A stretch of DNA of 64,000 bases from Mactra quadrangularis (lineage: Eukaryota; Mollusca; Bivalvia; Venerida; Mactridae), in the NCBI GenBank assembly GCA_025267735.1, contig CM046293.1:8146560-8210559 (forward strand), in the 5' to 3' direction. Below are positions 35,801 to 47,800 of the stretch, piece by piece. The position numbers were made by a program, and so were the translations under genes. The notes beneath the pieces were generated by a model. That model was not told where the DNA came from and made no database searches. It saw nothing but the letters and a program-made list of their open reading frames with translations. Each line of letters starts with the position of its first letter. Within the stretch, counting starts at the first letter, position 1.

Positions 35801-38800
35801 CTTCTGCCACATTTTAACTGCATATATACGATTTGGCGAATTGACTTCTGAATAGACTTTTGAATGGACAGCTGCCTTTCGCTACTTTATAAAGACTTCT
35901 AACTCATTCTGAATGTATATACGTAATTTTGCGAATAGACTTCTGAATAGACATTTGAATGGACATCTGTCTATTCGCTACTTTATAATAGACTTCAGAC
36001 ATTCTTAATGTTTATATATGATTTTGCGAATAGACTTCTGAATAGACATTTGAATGGACAGCTGTGCATTCGCTACTGTATGATAGACTTCTGACTCATT
36101 CTGAACGCATTAACCAGATTTCACGAATAGACTTCTGAATAGACTTTTGAATGGACATCTCTCTATTCGAAACTCTATTAAAGACTTCTGACTCATTCTG
36201 AATGCATATACATGATTTTGCGAATAGACTTCTGAAAAGACATTTGAATGGACATTTGTCTATTCGCAACTTTATAGTACACTTTAGACACATTTTTAAT
36301 GCATATATATAATTTGCGAATAGACTTCTGAATAGACTTTTGAATGGACATTTGACTCTTTTCATGTTCCGCGAAAAGACTTTCAATCTGTTTGATTGCA
36401 TTACATTACTGAGTCTTTTGGAATAGACTTCTGAATAGACATTTGAATGGACAGCTCTCTATTCGAAACTCTATAAAAGACTTCTGACTCATTCTGCACG
36501 CATTTACCAGATTTCGCGAATAGACTTCTGAATAGACTTTTGAATGGACATCTCTCTATTCGAAACTCATTAAAAGACTTCCTACTCATTCTGAATGCAT
36601 TTACATGATTTTGCGAATAGACTTCTGAAAAGACATTTGAATGGACATTTGTCTATTCGCAACTTTATGGTAGACTTTAGACACATTCTTAATGCATATA
36701 TATGATTTTGCGAATATACTTCTGAATAGACTTTTGAATGGACAGCTATCTATTCGAACCTCTATAAAAGACTTCTGACTCATTCTGAATGCATATACAT
36801 GATTTCGCAAATAGACTTCTGAATAGACATTTGAATGGACAGCTATCTATTTGCTACTCTTTGAATAGACTTTTGACACATTTTAAATGCATATGTATGA
36901 TTTTGCGAATAGACTTCTGAATAGACATTTGAATGGACAGCTGTGCATTCGCTACTGTATGATAGACTTCTGACTCATTCTGAACGCATTAACCAGATTT
37001 CGCGAATAGACTTCTGAATAGACTTTTGAATGGACATCTCTCTATTCGAAACTCTATTAAAGACTTCTGACTCATTCTGAATGCATATACATGATTTTGC
37101 GAATAGACTTCTGAAAAGACAATTGAATGGACATCTGTCTATTCGCAACTTTATAGTACACTTTAGACACATTTTTAATGCATATATATAATTTGCGAAT
37201 AGACTTCTGAATAGACTTTTGAATGGACATTTGACTCTTTTCATGTTCCGCGAAAAGACTTTCAATCTGTTTGATTGCATTACATTACTGAGTCTTTTGA
37301 AATAGACTTCTGAATAGACATTTGAATGGACAGCTCTCTATTCGAAACTCTATAAAAGACTTCTGACTCATTCTGCACGCATTTACCAGATTTCGCGAAT
37401 AGACTTCTGAATAGACTTTTGAATGGACATCTCTCTATTCGAAACTCATTAAAAGACTTCCTACTCATTCTGAATGCATTTACATGATTTTGCGAATAGA
37501 CTTCTGAAAAGACATTTGAATGGACATTTGTCTATTCGCAACTTTATGGTAGACTTTAGACACATTCTTAATGCATATATATGATTTTGCGAATAGACTT
37601 CTGAATAGACTTTTGAATGCACAGCTCTCTATTCGAAACTCTATAAAAGACTTCTGACTCATTCTGAATGCATATACATGATTTTGCGAATAGACTTCTG
37701 AATAAACATTTGAATGGACATCTGTCTATTCGCAACTTATGGTAGACTTTAGACACATTCTTAATGCATATATATGATTTTGCGAATAGACTTCTGAATA
37801 GACTTTTGAATGGACTTTGTCTCTATAAAAAGACTTTGAAATCTGTTTGATTGCATAATTGACGTGTTTGGAATAGACTTCTGAATAGACTTTTGAATGG
37901 ACAGCTCTCTATTGGAAACTTTATAATAGACTACAGACACATTCTTAAAGCATATATATGATTTTGCGAATAGAGATCCGAAAAGACTTTTGAATGGACA
38001 TTTGTCGCTTGCATTCTTGGAATAGAAACCTCGCTCATTCAGATTGCACTACTATGTTTTGCGAATAAACTTCTGAAAAGACTTTTGAATGGACATTTGT
38101 CTCTTTACGTATTCCATGAAAAGACTTTTAAATCTGTTTGATTGCAATACTGACTTTTTTTCGAATAGACTTCTGAATAGACTTCCGAATAGACAGCTGT
38201 CTTTTCGGCATTTTGTGAACAGATTTTTGTACAGATATTTGAACTTACCTATATTTATGTATACAGTAAATGCGAATAGACTTCTGAATGAATAGATTTC
38301 TCAATACATAGCTGTCTATTGTGCGAATAGACTTTTGAATAGAGAATAGACAATAGATAGCTAACTTCACAGACCTTTGTATAGGTCATATAATGGCGGT
38401 CAGTCAACTTACTCACTGTTCATTGAAATGCTAAATATCTGGGTTTAGCTGTTAACCATTTACTAGGCGTACACTTTCATCAGTGACTGACAACTGTCCT
38501 ACATGATTAAGAGTCGTTGTTTACATGGATAATGGCCGTAGAAATAATTTTATGACCTAGCTCCACGAAAGTACAATGTATGTCCTGCCCGGGAATCGAA
38601 CCCACGACCCCTCAATCAGTAGACTCGCATGCTACCAGGTGGGCTAGCAGGGTGGCTTTTTATACCTCTATATTTCTCTAACTTATGGTAGACGCAGATG
38701 AGGTCGTGCCCCTAATTTATACTAGCTCCCTCAATCATTTACATGGACGTCTTTTGAAATGATAGTCCAAATCAATTGAGACTTAACTTTCAAATCTCGC

Positions 38801-41800
38801 TATGGATACAGTTTAGTGGTCCCATACAATACCATGTTTCGACCATGTACCAAGAGTTTTTTAACTGAACAGTTGCGATGATAAATGGTTATCAGTCAGC
38901 TGAAGAAATTAAGGTCCAAGTTAATTACTTTCTATACACATAAACCATTTTCTGTGCTGTACTCCGCATGAAACCATATTATTAGCAGTTTTTTAAAAAA
39001 TGTAAAAAATAACATTTAAAAAAGAAATAATTATTTTCCTAAAAACGAAGTTTAATTAAAAACAACTAGATGATTATTTCGAAAAAACGAAATACATGTA
39101 ATTATTTTGAAGAAAAAACCGAAATAATCAATGAATAATTTATGACAATAAAAATGTTTTTAAAAGTATTTAAAACGTTCCTTCAGAGGCTCGGTGGTGT
39201 CTTACGAGTGACGTTTTATAATGGCAAGTTCAATATTTGGCTGATCTGATGCTTACCACAAAAACAAACAAATGATTATTCAGACTCCAATAATGAGGCG
39301 TATACAGAAATGTTTGTTTGTTCGTTTGTTTTTGTTGGGTTTGACGCCGTAGCAACACATCAATTGGTCATATAACGGCGGTCAGTCAACCTATACTCAC
39401 TCCTCCTGGAAAGGCTAAATCTCTGGATTTAGCTGTTAACCAACTACTAGGCGCATACTTTCATTAGTGACAGACATCTGTCCTACATAATTAAAAATCA
39501 TTAGAAGAAGAGAGAATACCCGTAGAAATAATTTCATGACCAAGCTTCACGAAAGTATGCCCTGCCTGGGATTCGAACCCACGACCCCTCGATCAGTATA
39601 TTTGTGTGCTAGCAACTAAGCCAGCCGGTATATTATATTGTAAATTACAGAATCAGTACAGAGCGTATGGAATTAAAAGAAATGGAGACTTTTTACATGA
39701 GAAGTTATACAAGGGTAGGACCATACATTATCGGTCTACTAACTGGATATATCTTTTATAAAACTAAATTAAACATTACAATACCCAGGGTAAGTATCAA
39801 TAATTGATTTATACATATTAGACTTCGGCCGGTACAAAACACTACGGCGTTTATCTGTATTCACTGTATTTACACCTTGCTATGTTTATAAATTATACAT
39901 TGTAACGAATAGTTCACTGAATTTACTATAGAGGTTAAAGATCATAACTTCACTAGTGCCAGAGCACAGGCCAAACCCTTTTATGGTTACGCGTTTTGGA
40001 CAGGTTAAATACATCACAAGTTCATCCAGCCTCGTTTTGAAAATACATTCCAAAAGCGCGTTTCGGCTACAAGTTCTAAGAACACTTCTTACTTTGACTT
40101 TGACTGATACACACGTATTTCTAGTACGTGATTTTTAAAGTATATTTTCATCTTTGTTATTTTTGAAAGCTTTGAATTAAAGGCTTAAAGATATCTATAG
40201 GATCTTTCAGTGAGCTATTTATGAATATTTTGGACATTGGATTTGAGTTGTAACTTTTAAATAAAGTACCCATAATGTGAAGAGTGGACTTTGTCTTAAT
40301 TATTAGTTTAGATTATTTGACTTGTGTGAATGTTTCCTGACTTGGACTCGATCCCGAGATTTCGGACCTCTCACTGCCAGCAGCTTAAGTTCAAGCTGCA
40401 TAATCACCACCAATAACAGTCAGGTTACAGCTGGTGGAGAATGCCATGATTTTTATTTGAATATTTCGTCACAAACTTTCGAAATGTGTTATAGAATATG
40501 GACAAATTATGTCAGAGTACTATTTGCGAAATAGGAGAGCAAATTCACATGGGCCAACGACATCCACGCCAAGGACGGCACAGGAATTATTAAACACTTC
40601 CAAGAAAAGAATTAAGGAACTTCGGAAACAATTTTACTCTGATCTACAATCTAATGGTTCACGATCTACTAAAGATAGTTACACCCAAGAGCTATCTCAG
40701 CCGCCCAGATTCGATGACACTCAGGTTCCAGTTCAAACCGACGACAAATCAATCCTAGACGACGGAAGGACAAAAATCATTCAACCGAATGATTACTAAA
40801 CGAAGACCCAATCCGAACAAGATGATGTGCGACTTCAACCAGAGTTAAGCCCAATACGGCACTCAAGTAACATTAATAACATTTATCCACGCTTAGACGA
40901 GTTATATAGTGTTGATCAACAAACTTCAAATTGTGATACACAAAAAGTGTGTGAAAAGACAGACAATATTCTTTTTCAGGACACCCGATAAACAGATTCA
41001 AGTACAGATACAACGAGAGGTACATACTCATCTTTTTCTACTAACACTTTATTTCATAACATGCATTCTCGTATTGTAAAATTGTCACCTTTTACAGGCA
41101 AAGATTTTGAAAGTTTTTCGGCATTTTTGTCAAAATTTGAGAAATTTTGCGTTATAAATAATATCATTACAGACAGACAAAAATGTGACATAATAAATTT
41201 TTATTTGGATGGCACAGCCGCAGTGTATTATGATAATCTGTCTCAAGACATTAAAACAGATTATAAATCGTTAATAAAGGCTCTTCAAAATCGATACAAA
41301 GAAGAATTAAATTTTAATTTAATTTCTATTAAACAAAAGCCTGATGAAACGGCAGAAGAATATATGTCTAGAGCTTTGAAAATCTCTACAGATTTAAAAC
41401 TAGAGGAATCAATTTTAATCAGCTTGATTATTAACGGTCTTAATGACCAGATTAAAAGACAGGTTATTTTGAAAGAACCAAAATCTTTGCCTGAATTATC
41501 AAAATTTTTGAAATTATGTGAAGTTACAAATGCTTTATCTGTTAGTGTAATGGAGACCAAATTTGATAAATTACTTGATGAAATGCAAGGCCTGAAAACC
41601 CAAATAAATGATACTAAAGAAATTAGCCTGTTGCAATCAAATGACCGCGAAGGCAATTTTTATCGAAGGTCACAGAATTATGAGAGAGCAAACAGGTACG
41701 ATAATACTAGAGATGCCTCTCAGCATGAATCATCCCAGTATCATAACTTCGCTTATCGCAAGCCGAGAGTGGTTAAGCGATATACAGTTAACCCTCAATT

Positions 41801-44800
41801 GTTAGGTCAATCTCAGGGTTGTACAAGATGTGGTTTAGATTTTTGTAAATTTGGCAAGGCATGCCCAGCTTTTAATAAAGCTTGTCACATGTGTGGCAAA
41901 ATTGGACATTTTAAATCTCAATGCCTAACGGGAAGAAAATGAAGGCACGGCGTCAATACACGCAGTACTGTTAGACAGCAATACTCTACCAAAATCAAAA
42001 AGAAAACTATTAATGTTAAGAAAAATAAGCGACATACAATACATTGTGTGTCTAAAATTTCAGAAAATCTTCTTCCAATTCAGATTTTTGACATTGAAAC
42101 GCATGCTCTTTTAGATACAGGAAGCTCAATTAATTGCGTGCAATATGAATTTTTGAAAAATTGTGATCTCAGACATAGCCCTATTATTCCTACACAAACT
42201 AAATTTAAAACAGCAGTTGACGGACAACCAAATAAAATTAGGGGATTAATCAAATGTCCGATAAAAATAGGTAAATCATATTTTGAGGTAGATTTTTATG
42301 TTATTGACAATTTGATTAAACCAATAATAATAGGCATGGACTTTTTTTCAAAATATAATGCATTTATTAATTTTAAAACAAAAGAATTCAAAGTTAATAA
42401 TTCAGTTGTCTCAGTAATTCAACCTCAATGGCAACAAACTATAGAAACAAATAAAGTTATTAAAATACAACCTAATACAATAAAGAAAATTCCGGTTAAA
42501 ATACCTTCCAAAATATCGTCAAATAAATGTATCTTAGAATCTGATTGTCAGTTAGTAAATAATATATTACTAACAAAAACCAAAAGTAATATTTATTACA
42601 TACCGTTCAATAATGATTCAGATCAAACGGTGCGTATAGCAAAAAATGAAATTTTAGCTTCAATTGTGCCAGTTGACCAATACTGCAATACAGACCAATA
42701 TGAATTTGAAATGCAAATTAAATCAAATTGTGAGCCAGAATCAGAGGTTAAATTAAATGTCTCGGATGAATTTAAAACTAATTCGAATTTATTTGATATT
42801 TTAAATAAGTACAAAGAAGTTTTTAGCAAAAATAATGCAGATATTGGAAAGGTAAAAGATTTTGAATGCACGATAGAATTAGACCCAAACGCACTGCCCG
42901 TCAGATCAAGACCATACCCTGTTAGCCCGAATTTAAGATCAATTCAAGAAGAAGAGATAAATAAACTGTTAAAAGCAAATATTATTAGGCCAAGCAATTC
43001 AATATTTAGCAGCCCAGCATTTCTTGTCAAGAAACAGGCATTACATAATAATACAAAACAAGAATACAGACTGGTTATTGACTATCGACATTTAAATAAA
43101 ATTGCTAAAAGAATGTACTTTCAACTCCCGAAATTATCTGACATCAAAGACTTAATCGCGGAAAAAAGACCTATATTTTTCAGTAAAATAGATATAAAAA
43201 GTGCATTTTAACTTTACCGTTGGCAGAAGAAAGCAAACCGTTTACAGCATTTTGTCTAAGTAACGGAGAAAGCTATGAATACAACACTCTTGCATTTGGA
43301 CTAAGAAATAGCCCTAGCTTCTGGTGTATTTATTTAAATAAAATTTTAAAACCAGTTCTCTACAAATACGCAATAAGTTATATGGATGATATATTAATTT
43401 TCAGTAAGACAATTCAGGACCACGTTATGCATGTAAAACATGTTCTTCAAATTTTGCACACAGCAAATTTAAAATTACATGCATCAAAATGTGAATTTGG
43501 CTATAGAAAAATATCATTTTTAGGCATGATTTTTGAAAATGATACAATACAAATTGATCCAAAGAAATTACAAATAATTAAAAATTTCCCGCCGCCAAAT
43601 AATCAAAGATCGCTCAAAGGATTTCTAGGCATGACTGCATTTTTAAGACAGTTCATAAGAAATTATTCAAAGATTACGGCTCCATTAAATGCATTGTTAA
43701 GAAAAGACGCAATCTATAAATGGACAAATGAACATCAAAAATGCTTTGATAAACTTAAGCAAGAGTTAACGTCAGAACCGGTTTTAACATTACCAGAATT
43801 TAATAAACCATTCTATATTTATACAGACGCTAGTTCAATCGCTATAGGATACATTCTATGTCAACAAGATGCTAACAAACATATGAGAGTTATTCAATAC
43901 GGCGGAAGGTCAGTAAGAAATAATGAATCAAGATACGGCAGTTCCGAACTTGAACTACTAGCAATTATATATGCATTGCGTGAGTGTCATCACTTCGTTG
44001 TCAATGTCCCAATTTTTATAATTACTGATAACAAAAGTTTAACATATTTACATGAGACAAAAATGACTAATTTAAGATTGTATAAGTGGATGATACAATT
44101 AGAGAACTATGATTACCGTATTATATATAAAAGAGGAAAAGATAACCCCGTAGACTTTATCAGTAGAGTTAAACATACGGAAAAGCAATCAGAAGATATC
44201 GACACTATTCTTTCAGACTGTAGATATTTATACGAGTCAAAGGTTTCCGACGGTAGATACAAAACTATTAATGTACCAGAGGCCAGGTGAAGCAAAACCA
44301 AAACAATACAGGTTTATCGGTAGAAACAAATACAAAAACATCTGATCCCGATGACCCGGTCAAAATTCCTCAAACAGGTGAACGCACTCTCCCAGTAATT
44401 CCTCAGACAGATAAACACACTCTCCCAGTAAATATTGGCCAATTACAAAGAGAATGTGAGGATTTTAAAGACATATTTATGTACTTGGAAACAGGTGAAT
44501 TAACACCAAACAATACCAAAGGCAAAAGTATTATTTATTCAGCGGAACAGTACGAAATAATTGATGGCATTTTATTTCATTTTTATGAATCTAGAAGCAA
44601 AAATGCATCTAAAGAAAACAGACAATTAAGGCAATTAGCGCTCCCACGAGTGTTAAGAAACGACATACTGCACGCTTTTCATAATGATTTAGGTCATTTT
44701 GGGTATGAAAAATTATTTTGGACAATCAGATTACATTATTATTTTCCAAAAATGTTTCAACAAATTAAAGATTATGTCAAATCATGCGAAATTTGTCAAG

Positions 44801-47800
44801 TTAATAAAAGAGACTATACCTTTAAACCCGCACCACTACAACACATGGAATTGCCTAATAGTCCGTTTGAACACTTACACATTGACATAGTAACAGTGGA
44901 CAAAGAAAGCTTAGGATATAAATATGTTTTAAGTATCATTTGTGCATTTTCAAAATTTGTTATATTTTTACCGTTAAAATCACAAAATGCGGAAGAAGTC
45001 GCAGAAAAGCTATACCATTCAGTATTTTCAATATTTGGAGCACCAAAACAAATTGTTTCAGATAGAGGCAAAAATTTTCTCAGCGGCATTATGGACAAGT
45101 TATATAAAGCTTTCAATATTAAAAGGTTAAGAACAAGCAGTTATCATCCAATGAGCAACGGTCAAGTAGAACGAATTCATTCTAGCTTACTTACAGTTCT
45201 ACGAACTTCGCTGACCAATGAAAAAGACTGGCCAAATAAATTATCTTCAATTCAATTAGCGTGTAATAGCGTTGTTTGCCCAGATACAACACAATACTCA
45301 CCTTACTACATAGTGTTCGGCAAAAACATTAATCAACCTATTAAATCAATAGAAATTAATGAAGACAGTCAAACAAAGCCAGAATTTTACGCAAGAGAAT
45401 TGGCCGATAGATTAAAGATTATTTGGGATATTACAAGAGAAAATTTAAAACAAACTCAAAACAAAATGAAAAAAACATTATGATAAACATTGTAAACCCA
45501 GAACCTTTAAACTAGGAGATATAGTTCTATTAAAACAAAATAAAGTTCCTGTTAATGCATCTAGAAAACTTTATAAAAAATTCTCAGACATTAAGTACTA
45601 TATTACAAAAATTTTACCCAATAACACATATGTATTAAGAAATAGTTCCAATAACAAAGAAATTCAGGCACCAGTAAATATCAATCGCCTAAGAAGATAT
45701 TATGATCCAGAAGATTATCGGATAATCACAAATAATCAAAATTTTAACCACCAATTAGTACCAGAACAGAATGTACGATCAGATAAGAAAGAGAAGGACG
45801 ATAAAAACGAAAATGAACCAGTAAATCAAGACCAAGATCAATCACAAAATAACAATAATAAAAAATGGTATAGGGTGAAAAAACTTATAAAAATGAAAAT
45901 TGAAAACAATGTAAAACATTATCTAGTACAATGGGCTAACAAAAGATATAAGAATTCATGGATTCCAGAATATGATTTAAGTGAGGCAGTAATTAGGCAA
46001 TACTACATTAATAAAACTCAAAAACGAATTAGAAAACCGAAAAGAAGGTAAATTCTGTATTTTTCTTTTGTAGGTAAGATGGCTATCATAATATTAATAA
46101 TTAGTTTGATGTTGAGGGGTACAGATGCTCAAGATGTCTTAAGAATAAACCAAGGTATACAGTTCGCAGAACCTACCAATTGGTACAATTACGTTAATGA
46201 ATGGATACACACGGTTGAATTTAAATTACCGGATGAAAAGAGCTTTGTAAAGGACATTCCTAAATGCAAAGATCAATTGGGTTGTATTTTGACATTAGAA
46301 ATACAAACAATTAAAAATCACTTAGAAATTGAATCAAAATTATTGTTTCAAATATTGGATGGAATTATTCCAAAAATAACTTTTGATGGGATATCAAAAA
46401 GAGACGGGCCGATCTTAGGTTTTATAGGAGATTTAGGGTCCACATTATTTGGAGTGGCCACTACTTCTCAACTTAGTGTATTACGAAATCATGTTAATAA
46501 ATTAACAAAAATCGTTAATACCATGACTACTGATTTTAGTCAATCAGAAGACGGCTTATCAAGCTTTATGAGTCATGTAAATGAGGAGTTAAAAATGTTC
46601 GAACAATTTGTTCATAATGAAGATAGAGAAATAAGTAATATTTTGAATGACATAAGGTCACAAAATAATAGGCACGAAGTAATAGAAAAGTCTATATTGT
46701 TGTACAATGAGAAATTCGCACAAATAAGGTCGAATTTAAATAATTTATTGAAAGGGATCCAAATGCTTAATTCAGGCAAAGTATCAACGTTCATAATACC
46801 GGCATTTCGATTGCAATTAGTATTAAATAACGTTGCTAGAATTTTATCTGATAAATATGATTCATATCAATTAATTTCAGATAATGCGGCTTTTTATTAT
46901 CAACATGCAAAGTTTATATATGGGCGCCATAATCGAAACATTTATGTAAGCATACACTTGCCTATCGTACATAAAGGAAAATTTCAGGTTTATAATATTA
47001 ACCTATTTCCAATTCCTTTAAACAATGATTTCAATAATACTGATGCCAGTATTTTAATAAACACCCCGGGTTATATAATAATAAATCATGAAGATCAATC
47101 TTATGCAGCTGCAAATGATCATTCTTTAAAGAAATGTGTACGTTACGCAAATTTTATGCTGTGTAATGAAGATATTGTCTTCAACACTAAGAATAAAGCC
47201 AGTTGCCTGATGGAAATATATAAAAATGAGAATATTTCGAAAATAAATGAATTATGTAATCACAAGATGATTCAAGGTGCATTGCAGCCAGAATTGAGAC
47301 GTCTCTCGAATGATAAGTTTTTAGTCATACGACAAGCAAACCTAACAATGGAATGTACTGACAACAGTACAATGATTGAAGGTTGTAAATTATGCTTCGT
47401 CAAGGTACCATGTGGCTGTCAATTAAAAACCGAACTTCATATCACAGACATATATTTTGCAAACTGTGATAGTGAAACGTCAAACAACACAGGTACAGTT
47501 CATCCGATCAATCTACCGTACATGAAGTACTTTTTCAATGATAGTATTTTAACGCAATTAGTTAATAATATGAGCAGAATTCATCCGGATAACATAACAT
47601 TGCCCCAATATCAAATGTACCATCACAAATCAAGAGAAATATTAGCCAAAACAAAACGTATAGAAATTTCGTTAGAACATTTAGCGGAGAAAGCTAAGAC
47701 AAATTCAAAAGTTTATGCCAACCTAGCAGAATCTTATTATGATGAAAACTTGGGGTCAGATTCATATTCAATCCTGTATAAACTGATAAGTATAGGAAGT

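Larger units (their letters stand above)
30193..38376. mobile_element. Giant foldback transposon (inverted 97-bp repeat arrays)
   Basis: 8184 bp. The termini AGGTCTGTGAAGTTAGC and GCTAACTTCACAGACCT are exact inverse copies, and TTGTATAGG is duplicated on both sides (30184-30192, 38377-38385). The left arm (to ~33130) and right arm (from ~33350) are tandem arrays of a 97-bp unit in opposite orientation, joined by a ~200-bp unique loop. I see no transposase. The architecture and 9-bp duplication resemble Drosophila FB elements. Spurious ORFs fill all frames because 97 is not a multiple of three. A separate transposon at 34330-35531 interrupts the right arm. Confidence 0.9.
30158..38660 (-). mobile_element. 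SINE S3 copy split by the foldback element
   Basis: The SINE's tail part is at 30158-30192 (gagcttaacgccggggcaacc) and its remainder at 38377-38660 (gtcatataatggcggtcagtc through a tRNA-like head with gggttcgattcccgg on the minus strand). Joined in order they match the intact S3 copy at 39328-39645. The foldback element sits between them with a 9-bp duplication. Confidence 0.85.

Noticed and set aside
30628..37756. Dozens of 60-130 aa ORFs with related sequences (S-L-F-R-S-L-F-A-K motifs) on both strands
   Set aside because: They are readings of the 97-bp repeat, which cycles through all frames because 97 is not divisible by three. The same array read in either orientation gives the same words. 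There are no starts, domains or codon bias.
30193..38376. CRISPR-like array
   Set aside because: Repeats are contiguous 97-bp units without unique spacers, the arms are inverted, and the context is an animal intron.
39956..40138. 60-aa ORF present identically at 50314-50496
   Set aside because: It lies inside the LTRs, so its duplication is explained by LTR identity. No protein family recognised.
41285..41656. 123-aa minus-strand ORF in gag
   Set aside because: Antisense shadow of gag in AT-rich coding DNA.
43205..43220. Programmed ribosomal frameshift inside RT
   Set aside because: Position within RT block B is unlike any known gag-pol shift site. A plain indel or sequencing error at the T run is simpler.
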